A DNA stretch of 64,000 nucleotides from an uncultured Eubacteriales bacterium (lineage in GTDB: Bacteria > Bacillota > Clostridia > Saccharofermentanales > Saccharofermentanaceae): the NCBI GenBank assembly GCA_900314745.1, contig OMWK01000007.1, forward strand, positions 1 to 64,000, given 5' to 3'. Shown here piece after piece: positions 9,406 through 17,218 of this stretch (position 1 is the first letter of the stretch; the number at the start of each line of letters is the position of its first letter). Position numbers and translations under genes: made by a program. The notes beneath the pieces were generated by a model that was given only the letters and a program-made list of their open reading frames with translations, did not search any database and was not told the DNA's origin.

Positions 9406-9963
9406 TTATTTATCCTCCTTGATCAACAGAACCTGTGTAGAACCGTCAATATCTTCAAACTGAACTTCTATCTGTTCTGATTCAGATGTAGGAACATTCT
9501 TGCCTACGTAATCTGCCTTGAACGGAAGTTGTCTGTGACCTCTGTCTATAAGCTCCACGAGCTGAATGCAGGAAGGTCTTCCCATGTCGAAAATGTTATC
9601 GATGGCAGACCTGATCGTTCTGCCCGTATAGAGAACATCATCAACAAGGACAATCTTGGTTCCGTTGACGTCGAAAGGAATATGCGTACCGTTTACTACC
9701 GGGTGCGCAGCAAGAGTAGAAAGATCATCTCTGTAGAATGTGATATCGAGGATGCCCATGGGAACCTTGATATTCTCTATCGATTCAAGATAATCTCTGA
9801 TCTTCTTCGCTATGGAAACGCCTCTTCTCTGGATACCTATGAGAGCAATTCCATCGAGACCCTTATTGTGCTCGATTATCTCATGGGAGATCCTGATGAT
9901 CGCACGTTCGATAGCTGCTTCATCCATTAAAACCGTTGTGTTGGAAGCAGTCACTTCACTCAT
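9406..9963 (-). CDS. pyrR: PyrR bifunctional RNA-binding attenuator and uracil phosphoribosyltransferase
   Basis: The 185-residue product has the PRPP-binding motif IVLVDDVLYTGRTIRSAID at about 96-115 and the family's ALIGIQRRG and LVELIDRGHRQLPF segments. PyrR binds a conserved hairpin in pyr leader RNA when UMP is high and promotes termination; it also has some UPRTase activity. It is the first gene of the operon, and a matching attenuator lies in its own leader (9984-10062), so autoregulation is expected. Confidence 0.95.
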   Translation of the reverse strand: MSEVTASNTTVLMDEAAIERAIIRISHEIIEHNKGLDGIALIGIQRRGVSIAKKIRDYLESIENIKVPMGILDITFYRDDLSTLAAHPVVNGTHIPFDVNGTKIVLVDDVLYTGRTIRSAIDNIFDMGRPSCIQLVELIDRGHRQLPFKADYVGKNVPTSESEQIEVQFEDIDGSTQVLLIKEDK

Positions 9964-9983
9964 TTGGAAACTCCTTACCCCGG

Positions 9984-10062
9984 TAATAAAAATGCCGGAA
10001 AAATATAGTTTCCCGGCACGACAAAATTCTTAAATTAAGAACCTTACAACCTCGCCGGGCTG
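9984..10062 (-). promoter_or_regulatory. PyrR-dependent transcription attenuator in the pyr leader
   Basis: On the minus strand the leader has a PyrR-binding-like sequence CCCGGCGAGGTTGTAAGG (10041-10059), close to the known UCCAGAGAGGYU...AAGG pattern. It is followed by an intrinsic terminator, TGCCGGGAAA and TTTTCCGGCA flanking CTATAT and running into TTTTTATT (9984-10018). The CCCGGC at 10054-10059 can instead pair with GCCGGG at 10012-10017, which would destroy the terminator. This gives the three exclusive structures of a PyrR attenuator. The pairing is read by eye; folding was not computed. Confidence 0.8.
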
Positions 10063-10080
10063 TTTAAAGATTACTTAATG

Positions 10081-10109
10081 AGTCTATTCTTTTGGTAAGG
10101 CATATTCAA
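10081..10109 (-). promoter_or_regulatory. Candidate sigma-A promoter of the pyr operon
   Basis: On the minus strand TTGAAT, a 17-base spacer and TAGACT lie upstream of the PyrR leader and just after the stop of the preceding gene. The hexamers match consensus 4/6 each, so this is plausible but not strong. Confidence 0.45.
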
Positions 10110-10122
10110 GATGAAATTTGTA

Positions 10123-11076
10123 TTATTTATACATTTCTTTCTTGATCGACAGAAAGTCTTCGATACTCCTCATGAGTACGAATAATCTTGCCCTGTCTTC
10201 GAACTCTTCCCTGGACTTCGGAAGCGGGAATTCCTTAAATCCCAGGCTTATAGAACGAACCTCTTCTATCAGGCCCGATACATCATTATCTCTTGAATAA
10301 TCATCAGCCGTTTTATGTAAGAAATCAGATATTATCTTAGCCGTATCCGGTGTAGTCCTGATATCGCTCACGTTCCTGTAGATTTCCTTTAAGATCTCAG
10401 CCTGTTTCCTTCTCATCTCGATGTATTTTATGTCGATCTTATCGGGATCTATGAGGTCATTCTTATAATCCGTAAGCGCCTGTTTCTCCGCCTTATCAAG
10501 GAGGGTGTCGAGAACATCAAGACAATGACCGTCGTAATTATGAAGGTCAGTATCGATTATTCTCTCGGAAGCCCTGTAAAGTATATGTTTGATCTGCTCA
10601 TCGGTTCTGTCTGTCAGCTCTTCCATCCTCTTTCTATCCCTGCGAAGCGTCAGATTTACAATGATTCCCAGAAGCGTTCCGATGATAAACAGAAATACCT
10701 CATTAAGCACTGATTCGGCATTCATCACGCCGGTACTAAGGAAATGTGATATCAGTACGGAATCCATTGCCATGGCGGAATAGAATCCGAACAGTCGGCA
10801 GAATACTATGAATAAAAGAAGATACAGGCAGAATGCCGGGAGGTTATATCCGATAACGGAATAGCAGACCAAAGCTATGATCAGTGCAACGGCAAATGCC
10901 AGAAACCGTTCTATTGCCGTTCGTAAAGTCTCCTTCTTGGTCGGAAGTACTGAAAGGATCGCTACAATGCCCGCGGATACACTAAATTCAAGACCAGCTG
11001 TTTCCGCGATAATATAGGCCGCAACGGCGGCTGCAGTAATCTTTAAACCTGTTATTATCTCTGCTTTTTTATCCAT
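10123..11076 (-). CDS. Aromatic acid exporter family protein (ArAE/FUSC-like membrane protein)
   Basis: A 317-residue protein with an N-terminal membrane half of about five to six helices (residues about 8-145, including GLKITAAAVAAYIIAETAGL) and a charged, helical cytoplasmic half (about 150-317) rich in Asp, Glu, Lys and Arg. This matches the small aromatic-acid-exporter-like family of Firmicutes (DUF939, YqjA/YgaE type). Transport of aromatic acids is inferred from distant homologues only. It lies between pckA and the pyr operon, separated from pckA by a terminator, so it probably has its own promoter. Confidence 0.7.
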   Translation of the reverse strand: MDKKAEIITGLKITAAAVAAYIIAETAGLEFSVSAGIVAILSVLPTKKETLRTAIERFLAFAVALIIALVCYSVIGYNLPAFCLYLLLFIVFCRLFGFYSAMAMDSVLISHFLSTGVMNAESVLNEVFLFIIGTLLGIIVNLTLRRDRKRMEELTDRTDEQIKHILYRASERIIDTDLHNYDGHCLDVLDTLLDKAEKQALTDYKNDLIDPDKIDIKYIEMRRKQAEILKEIYRNVSDIRTTPDTAKIISDFLHKTADDYSRDNDVSGLIEEVRSISLGFKEFPLPKSREEFEDRARLFVLMRSIEDFLSIKKEMYK

Positions 11077-11092
11077 ACTTTATAGATTATAT

Positions 11093-11133
11093 ACCAAAGA
11101 AAAAGGCTGCCCTTCAAATGAAGGACAGCCTTT
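11093..11133 (-). terminator. Intrinsic terminator after pckA
   Basis: On the minus strand AAAGGCTGTCCTTC and GAAGGGCAGCCTTT form a 14-bp stem (one G-U pair) around ATTT, followed by TTTTTCTTT. It begins 31 bases past the pckA stop. Confidence 0.85.
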
Positions 11134-11163
11134 ACAATCATTACTGATTCAAATGAACAACTA

Positions 11164-12777
11164 TCAGAGCTGAGGACCTGCAGCAACGAGAGCCTTACCA
11201 GCTTCGTTTGTCTCATACTTCTTGAAGTTCTTCTGGAATCTTGCAGCAAGATCCTTAGCCTTCTCTTCCCACTCGGAAGCGTTAGCGTATGTATCACGGG
11301 GATCGAGGATCTCTGTGGATACGCCGGGAAGCTTCGTAGGTACTTCGAAATCGAAGTAAGGGATCTTCTTTGTAGGAGCGTTCTTGATAGAACCGTCGAG
11401 GATAGCATCGATGATTCCTCTTGTATCAGGGATGGAGATTCTCTTGCCTGTACCGTTCCAACCTGTGTTTACGAGGTAAGCCTTAGCACCGGACTTCTCC
11501 ATCTTCTTAACAAGCTCCTCAGCGTACTTTGTAGGATGCAGCTCGAGGAATGCCTGACCGAAGCAAGCAGAGAATGTAGGAGTAGGCTCTGTGATTCCAC
11601 GCTCTGTACCAGCGAGCTTAGCAGTAAATCCGGAGAGGAAGTAGTACTGTGTCTGCTCAGGAGTGAGGATGGATACAGGAGGCAATACGCCGAAAGCGTC
11701 TGCAGAAAGGAAGATTACGTTCTCAGCAGCAGGGCCGGAAGAAATCTTGTTAACGTTCTTAACGATCTTCTCGATGTGATCGATAGGATAAGAAACACGT
11801 GTGTTCTCAGTAACGGACTTATCAGCGAAGTCAATCTTACCGTCAGCATCAACAGTTACGTTCTCGAGGAGAGCGTTTCTCTTGATAGCGTTGTAGATGT
11901 CAGGCTCATTCTCCTTGGAGAGGTTGATAACCTTAGCATAGCATCCGCCCTCGAGGTTGAATACGCCGTTGTCATCCCAGCCGTGCTCGTCATCACCGAT
12001 GAGGAGTCTCTTAGGATCTGTGGAAAGTGTTGTCTTACCTGTACCGGAAAGACCAAAGAAGATAGCTGTGTGCTTACCTTCCATATCTGTGTTAGCAGAG
12101 CAGTGCATGGAAGCCATACCGTTAAGGGGCAGGAAGTAGTTCTGCATTGAGAACATACCCTTCTTCATCTCACCGCCGTACCATGTGTTGAGTATAACCT
12201 GCTCACGTGATGTAACGTTGAACAGAACTGCTGTCTCAGAGTTGAGACCGAGCTCCTTATAGTTCTCAACCTTAGCCTTGGAAGCTGTGTAAACGATGAA
12301 GTTAGGCTCGAAGTTAGCCTCTTCCTCAGCTGTAGGCTGGATGAACATGTTTCTTACGAAGTGTGCCTGCCAAGCAACCTCCATGATGAATCTTACTGCC
12401 ATTCTTGTATCCTTGTTAGCACCGCAGAAACCGTCTACAACGTAGAGCTTCTTGCCGGAGAGCTCATCAACTGCGAGTTTCTTACAAGCTTCCCAAGCTT
12501 CCTGAGTAGCAGGATGGTTGTCGTTCGGATATTCAGGTGTTGTCCACCATACTGTGTCCTTGGACTTGTCGTCCATAACGATGAACTTATCTTTAGGAGA
12601 ACGACCGGTATAGATACCTGTCATTACGTTAACAGCACCAAGCTCTGTCAACTGACCCTTGTCATAGCCCTCCAGAGAAGGATCCATCTCCTCCTCGAAA
12701 AGCTTCTCGTAAGAAGGATTGTAAACAATCTCTTTTACGTCACTGATGCCATACTTGGAAAGATCAATGTTTGCCAT
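11164..12777 (-). CDS. pckA: Phosphoenolpyruvate carboxykinase (ATP)
   Basis: A 537-residue enzyme interconverting oxaloacetate plus ATP and PEP plus CO2 plus ADP. It carries the kinase-1a loop [15 protein letters not shown], the kinase-2 [10 protein letters not shown], and the oxaloacetate region GRSPKDKF near the N-terminus. In fermenting anaerobes the enzyme often runs toward oxaloacetate and succinate. The frame opens at 12795, but its first codons contain the AAAGGAG ribosome site, so the ATG of [10 protein letters not shown] at 12777 is the start. Monocistronic: own promoter upstream (12812-12840) and terminator downstream. Confidence 0.97.
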   Translation of the reverse strand: MANIDLSKYGISDVKEIVYNPSYEKLFEEEMDPSLEGYDKGQLTELGAVNVMTGIYTGRSPKDKFIVMDDKSKDTVWWTTPEYPNDNHPATQEAWEACKKLAVDELSGKKLYVVDGFCGANKDTRMAVRFIMEVAWQAHFVRNMFIQPTAEEEANFEPNFIVYTASKAKVENYKELGLNSETAVLFNVTSREQVILNTWYGGEMKKGMFSMQNYFLPLNGMASMHCSANTDMEGKHTAIFFGLSGTGKTTLSTDPKRLLIGDDEHGWDDNGVFNLEGGCYAKVINLSKENEPDIYNAIKRNALLENVTVDADGKIDFADKSVTENTRVSYPIDHIEKIVKNVNKISSGPAAENVIFLSADAFGVLPPVSILTPEQTQYYFLSGFTAKLAGTERGITEPTPTFSACFGQAFLELHPTKYAEELVKKMEKSGAKAYLVNTGWNGTGKRISIPDTRGIIDAILDGSIKNAPTKKIPYFDFEVPTKLPGVSTEILDPRDTYANASEWEEKAKDLAARFQKNFKKYETNEAGKALVAAGPQL

Positions 12778-12811
12778 ATGAAAACTCCTTTTCATTAATA
12801 ATTACCAAGTC

Positions 12812-12840
12812 ATTATAGCTTTTATTCCTCTCATTTTCTA
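12812..12840 (-). promoter_or_regulatory. Candidate promoter of pckA
   Basis: On the minus strand TAGAAA, 17 bases and a perfect TATAAT lie about 35 bases before the pckA start, giving a short leader that contains AAAGGAG. Confidence 0.55.
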
Positions 12841-12960
12841 TAAAATTTTTATGATAAAAGCGCTAATTAAACAGAACTAACCCACTTTTATAATTATTGA
12901 AAATAAAAGACTGGAAACAAAAATCATTTGTTCTATTGATTTGCACGTTGTAAAGAAATG

Positions 12961-14778
12961 TCAGTTATTACCATTATCTATTCTTTTATACAGAAAATAT
13001 GGCAGACCCTCTCCCTCATTCGAATCAATAAATACCAGTTCATATCCTTCAAAATCATGTGGTACGCTCTCGGTAATAATGAAGTCGTACTGTCCTTGAC
13101 GAATATATCTGTCTTGTTCTCTGAGAGTAATATCAGCATTCATGTTCATAATAGTGAAATAAGGAACATCTGGAATTATGTCATTATACGTATAAAAGCC
13201 TCTGTCCTGAAAACCATAACATAATAAAGTAGGATCTGACTGTTGCTGGATTATCTCTGAACATTCGTAAACAGGACTGTCTTCTTTGTCCAGCCACAGA
13301 ATTTCCCAATTGGGACATTCTGTAACAGCAGATATAGTAACTAATAAGGATACTGGTAACAGAACCAACAAATAATTGAATCTCAAGTTTAATGAACCAA
13401 CAATATAACGTACTAAAGAGATTGCCCCACTCCATCCCAATACAGCAAAGGCAGTTAAGATAAATGCATAATACGTATAGGACTTAGCTCCAATAAACGC
13501 AAAAATGAAGCATGTTATAAAAGATGTGAGGATATAACCAAACATTATCGAATTCTTTTTACTAAACCATGCCAGTCCGATTGTAATAAGGATAAACATG
13601 AAATAATTCTTTCCCATGTAAAATCCCAACATATTTATGGGCATAATTAAAGAAGCAAGGACCGATTCAAAACCTGAATTAAGGTTATAACTGAAAATAT
13701 TATTAACAAAATATACTTGTATCAGATATTCTATTGAATTGTTAACAGCAAAATAGACGATAATTGGCACGGAAAAAGTAATAAACCCGGCTAATATCGA
13801 AAGCGTTATACGGATAGTAGTTTTAAACAGTTTATTCTTCAGCATATAAATTGCCATGAATAAAAACATTCCGACAAATGCTCCGCACAAAGTAAACTTC
13901 ATCCAAAAAACAAAAGATATACTTAAGCCCACAAGGAAACTTTGAGCAAATGAAATCCTTTTATTTAATATGGCTTTTAATCCGGCATATATTCCGAATA
14001 GAATGAAAGGAACACAAAAAGACTCTGCGTTATCACCATATAAATAGGAAAAACAAAAGTACAGTGAAGCTGACAAAGGAACCGTCAGAATTCTTGATAA
14101 ACAATCAGACTTATTAAAAAGACTGTAGATTTTCAACCCCATAAACAGTGTAAAAAAAGCACTCACCCACTCCAAGAGCCATACACCTGTAAAACTCCTT
14201 GAAGAAATATAAGCACCTATAGCATGAATCATAAAAATAACGGGCCCTTTATGATCAATAAGATCTCTATATGGTACTTTACCGTGAGTTATACCTCTTC
14301 CTATTGTGAACATGACATTAGCATCACAATAGTCATTATAAGGAATCAAAGGTGTAGAACGAGTTGCTATCAGAATTATTACTAACGAAGTAATTATGCA
14401 AAGAATGATATCAATCAACTCATTTTTATTTTTATGTCGAATGGAATTGCCATTGGAATTGAATGAAAAAAATAAACCTTGTAGTGAATAAGATCCTCCA
14501 ACTGCAAGTATTAATGCAGTAATTAGAGCAAAAGAATCACCAAGAATAAAACCCCATCTATGCAAAAAAACTATAGCAAATAGCAGATTAACGATTAAAG
14601 ATACAAGAATTCGAATCGTACTAGTTTTACAAGACAAATAATCTGTGTTTTTAACGACAACAAAAATAAGAAATAAAGAAAAGAATAAATAGAGAGAACC
14701 AAAATATAAATTTGAAGGGCTTAATAGGAGTAATAATGCTACCAAAGACATTATTTTAAGCGTTTTTGAATAACTCAT
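12961..14778 (-). CDS. Polytopic membrane glycosyltransferase-like protein (GT-C/PMT type)
   Basis: About 605 residues with roughly a dozen hydrophobic helices and a short C-terminal soluble end. Between helices, at about 145-180, it has YNDYCDANVMFTIGRGITHG followed by KVPYRDLIDHKGP, the acidic loop seen in ArnT/PMT-like GT-C enzymes that move sugars from polyprenyl carriers to surface molecules outside the membrane. Donor and acceptor cannot be told. The frame opens at a TTG (14793), but GAGAGAGAG precedes the ATG at 14778, which I prefer. The gene is A/T-richer than its neighbours and stands alone between the pckA promoter region and the tRNA terminator, which suggests separate acquisition. 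Confidence 0.65.
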   Translation of the reverse strand: MSYSKTLKIMSLVALLLLLSPSNLYFGSLYLFFSLFLIFVVVKNTDYLSCKTSTIRILVSLIVNLLFAIVFLHRWGFILGDSFALITALILAVGGSYSLQGLFFSFNSNGNSIRHKNKNELIDIILCIITSLVIILIATRSTPLIPYNDYCDANVMFTIGRGITHGKVPYRDLIDHKGPVIFMIHAIGAYISSRSFTGVWLLEWVSAFFTLFMGLKIYSLFNKSDCLSRILTVPLSASLYFCFSYLYGDNAESFCVPFILFGIYAGLKAILNKRISFAQSFLVGLSISFVFWMKFTLCGAFVGMFLFMAIYMLKNKLFKTTIRITLSILAGFITFSVPIIVYFAVNNSIEYLIQVYFVNNIFSYNLNSGFESVLASLIMPINMLGFYMGKNYFMFILITIGLAWFSKKNSIMFGYILTSFITCFIFAFIGAKSYTYYAFILTAFAVLGWSGAISLVRYIVGSLNLRFNYLLVLLPVSLLVTISAVTECPNWEILWLDKEDSPVYECSEIIQQQSDPTLLCYGFQDRGFYTYNDIIPDVPYFTIMNMNADITLREQDRYIRQGQYDFIITESVPHDFEGYELVFIDSNEGEGLPYFLYKRIDNGNN

Positions 14779-14839
14779 AACTCTCTCTCTCAACTAGAAT
14801 AATCAAATCATAACATTAAAATATGACAAAAAGATTAAT

Positions 14840-14886
14840 AAACAAGCCCCCCATAAATTGTAACCTCTCGGTCCAAATTATGGGGG
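14840..14886 (-). terminator. Intrinsic terminator after the tRNA pair
   Basis: On the minus strand CCCCCATAA and TTATGGGGG form a 9-bp stem, followed by GCTTGTTTATT. It lies 16 bases past the tRNA-Leu 3' end, so it probably ends the tRNA transcript and perhaps the whole ahcY operon. Confidence 0.65.
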
Positions 14887-14901
14887 TAACTTCATCCTAT
14901 A

Positions 14902-14986
14902 TGGTGGGGCTGGTGGGACTTGAACCCACACGATTTATGGTCGGCAGATTTTGAGTCTGCTGCGTCTGCCATTCCGCCACAACCCC
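14902..14986 (-). tRNA. tRNA-Leu (anticodon CAA)
   Basis: The minus strand folds as a class II tRNA. The acceptor GGGGTTG pairs with CAGCCCC; the anticodon arm is GCAGA-CTCAAAA-TCTGC with anticodon CAA; the T arm has GTGGGTTCAAGTCCCAC; the long variable arm is typical of leucine; and CCA is encoded. Confidence 0.95.
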
Positions 14987-14992
14987 TTAATA

Positions 14993-15067
14993 TGGAGCCA
15001 ATGGTGGGAATCGAACCCACGACCTATTCATTACGAGTGAATTGCTCTACCCCTGAGCCACATTGGC
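14993..15067 (-). tRNA. tRNA-Thr (anticodon CGT)
   Basis: On the minus strand GCCAATG pairs with CATTGGC at the acceptor; the anticodon arm is ATTCA-CTCGTAA-TGAAT with anticodon CGT; the T arm contains GGGTTCGATTCCC; CCA is encoded. It lies six bases before tRNA-Leu on the same strand, so the two are likely co-transcribed. Confidence 0.95.
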
Positions 15068-15114
15068 ATATTGTGCTTAAAAAGAATACTCATTAAGCAC
15101 ATAAGTGTCAAGCA

Positions 15115-16368
15115 TCAAAAATCCCAGGAATTAATGTACTTCTCCTGTTCGGGAGTGAGTTTATCGATGCTGATACCGCGTGTCTGAAGCAGTATCTCAG
15201 CTACTCTGTTATCGATAACTTGAGGTGCAAGATAGACCTTCCTTTCGAGGTCCTTGCCGTGCTGTGCAATGTATCTTGCAGACTGTGCCTGGAGTGCGAA
15301 GCTCATGTCCATTATCTCGACGGCATGTCCGTCACCTGCGGCAAGATTAACAAGTCTTCCTTCTGCTATCACGGAAACTGTGTTGCCGTTCTTAAGCTCA
15401 TAGCCGATTATGTTGTGGCGGAGTTCCTTGGATGAGACTGAAATCTCCTTAAGTTCCTTAACGCTTACCTCACAGTCGAAGTGACCCGCATTGCAGCAGA
15501 TTGCACCGTCCTTCATGAGTTCGAAGTGTCTTCCTACGATAACGTCCTCGCAACCTGTTACTGTTACAAACAGGTCGCCCAGAGGAGCTGCCTTGTCCAT
15601 CGTCATGACCTCATAGCCTTCCATGATGGCTTCACAGGCCTTCACGGGATCGATCTCAGTAACGATGACCTTAGCTCCGAGGCCCTTTGCTCTCATGGCA
15701 ACGCCCCTTCCGCACATGCCGTAACCTGCAACAACTACCGTCTTGCCTGCAACAATGAGGTTTGTAGTAGCCATGATGGCGGTCCATACGGACTGGCCTG
15801 TGCCGTATCTGTTGTCAAAAAGGTGCTTACATTTGGCGTCATTAACAGCAATTACAGGGTAAAGCAGCTTGCCTTCCCTCTCCAGGATGTTAAGTCTGTG
15901 TACGCCTGTTGTTGTCTCCTCGCATCCGCCGATAAGATTCTTGGTAAGATCCTTAAGATCGGAGTGCAGAAGCATGGCAAAGTCTCCGCCGTCGTCAATG
16001 ACTATGTCGGGGCCGAATGAGAGCGCCATCTTGAGGTGATTGATGTACTCCTCGTCGCTGTCGCCGTGTATCGTGTATACGCTCATTCCGGAGTTGGCTA
16101 CGAGCGCTGCTGCTACGTCATCCTGTGTGGATAAAGGATTGCATCCTGTAAGGGCAACATCTGCGCCGCCTCTCATGAGTGCTCTCGCAAGACATGCCGT
16201 CTTAGCTTCAACATGAACGCTTACCGCTATCTTAAGCCCTCGAAAAGGCTGCTCCTCGACAAGTTCCTTCTCTATCGCACGAAGTACGGGCATGTTTCTG
16301 TATGCCCAGTCGATCTTCTCCTGTCCATACGGAGCCAGATTTATATCTTTAATGTCGTAATTAGCCAT
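15115..16368 (-). CDS. ahcY: Adenosylhomocysteinase (S-adenosylhomocysteine hydrolase)
   Basis: A 417-residue enzyme that splits S-adenosylhomocysteine into adenosine and homocysteine using bound NAD. SVHVEAKTACLARAL and GCNPLSTQDDVAAAL are at the N-terminal catalytic domain; VVVAGYGMCGRGVAMRAKGLG (about 211-231) is the NAD-binding fold with the GxGxxG pattern; CNAGHFDCEV and the C-terminal YINSWDF follow. It is the shorter bacterial/archaeal form without the roughly 40-residue insert. It follows punA by 10 bases. GGAGG precedes the start. Confidence 0.96.
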   Translation of the reverse strand: MANYDIKDINLAPYGQEKIDWAYRNMPVLRAIEKELVEEQPFRGLKIAVSVHVEAKTACLARALMRGGADVALTGCNPLSTQDDVAAALVANSGMSVYTIHGDSDEEYINHLKMALSFGPDIVIDDGGDFAMLLHSDLKDLTKNLIGGCEETTTGVHRLNILEREGKLLYPVIAVNDAKCKHLFDNRYGTGQSVWTAIMATTNLIVAGKTVVVAGYGMCGRGVAMRAKGLGAKVIVTEIDPVKACEAIMEGYEVMTMDKAAPLGDLFVTVTGCEDVIVGRHFELMKDGAICCNAGHFDCEVSVKELKEISVSSKELRHNIIGYELKNGNTVSVIAEGRLVNLAAGDGHAVEIMDMSFALQAQSARYIAQHGKDLERKVYLAPQVIDNRVAEILLQTRGISIDKLTPEQEKYINSWDF

Positions 16369-16378
16369 AACAGCCTCC

Positions 16379-17218
16379 TTACAGTGACTTTATAAACAGT
16401 CTCGCGAGCTTACAGCTGTCGCTTGAGGCCTTAGCTGCACATTCCATTACTTCCTGGTGAGAAAGTTTCTTATCGGAAAGGCCTGCCGCCTTATTTGAGA
16501 TCAGAGAAACTGCAGCAATTCTTATACCGCAATGAGAAGCGGTGATTGCTTCGGGAACGGTAGACATACCTACCGCATCTGCCCCCATATTCTTAAGAGC
16601 TCTTATCTCGGCAGGAGTCTCATACTGAGGACCCTTCATATAAGCATATATACCTTTATGAAGTCGGATCCCGTTCTCCTTCGCAATATTCATAAGCATC
16701 TCAATATATTCAGGATCGTATACCTGTGACTGATCGGGGAATCTGACGCCAAATTCATCCATATTAGGTCCGATCAATGGTGAGTCACAGTAAAAAGAAA
16801 GGTGATCTGTAACAGCCATAAGTTCCGCAGGATTAATATTATCAGCTATACCGCCCGCAGCGTTGGTCAGATAAAGAGTCTTAACGCCGAGCCTCTTCAT
16901 TACTCTAACGTAAAATGAACAGACAGAAGAGTCGTAACCTTCATAATGATGAAACCTTCCGGACATCATAAAAACTCTTTTGCCCTCAAGACTACCGACA
17001 ATAAGTCTTCCCTCATGACCGGGTACTGTTGATACAGGGAAAGCAGGTATGGTCGCATAAGGAATGGATAATTCAATATCACATTCATCAGCAAGCGGTG
17101 CCAATCCCGATCCCAGTACTATACAGATCGAAGGTATATCTCCATCGGCAATCTTTGATTTTATGTAAGAAGCAGCCTTAAATACGGAGTCTGTTACAGT
17201 ACGCTCTGAATCTATCAT
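16379..17218 (-). CDS. punA: Purine nucleoside phosphorylase
   Basis: This 279-residue enzyme phosphorolyses purine nucleosides to base and ribose-1-phosphate. The phosphate-binding VLGSGLAPLAD is at about 32-42, MSGRFHHYEGYD at about 78-89, LYLTNAAGGI at about 110-119, and GMSTVPEAITASHCGIRIAAVSLISNKAAG towards the C-terminus with the purine-binding Asn. These are trimeric PNP (type II) signatures. Its ATG overlaps the secA stop (ATGA). Beside ahcY it suggests nucleoside salvage after SAH cleavage, although trimeric enzymes usually prefer inosine and guanosine over adenosine. Confidence 0.93.
   Translation of the reverse strand: MIDSERTVTDSVFKAASYIKSKIADGDIPSICIVLGSGLAPLADECDIELSIPYATIPAFPVSTVPGHEGRLIVGSLEGKRVFMMSGRFHHYEGYDSSVCSFYVRVMKRLGVKTLYLTNAAGGIADNINPAELMAVTDHLSFYCDSPLIGPNMDEFGVRFPDQSQVYDPEYIEMLMNIAKENGIRLHKGIYAYMKGPQYETPAEIRALKNMGADAVGMSTVPEAITASHCGIRIAAVSLISNKAAGLSDKKLSHQEVMECAAKASSDSCKLARLFIKSL

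Noticed and set aside
11536..12150. A plus-strand open frame of 204 codons opposite pckA
   Set aside because: Shadow of the strongly conserved pckA; its composition (many Cys, Leu and Ser) is not protein-like.
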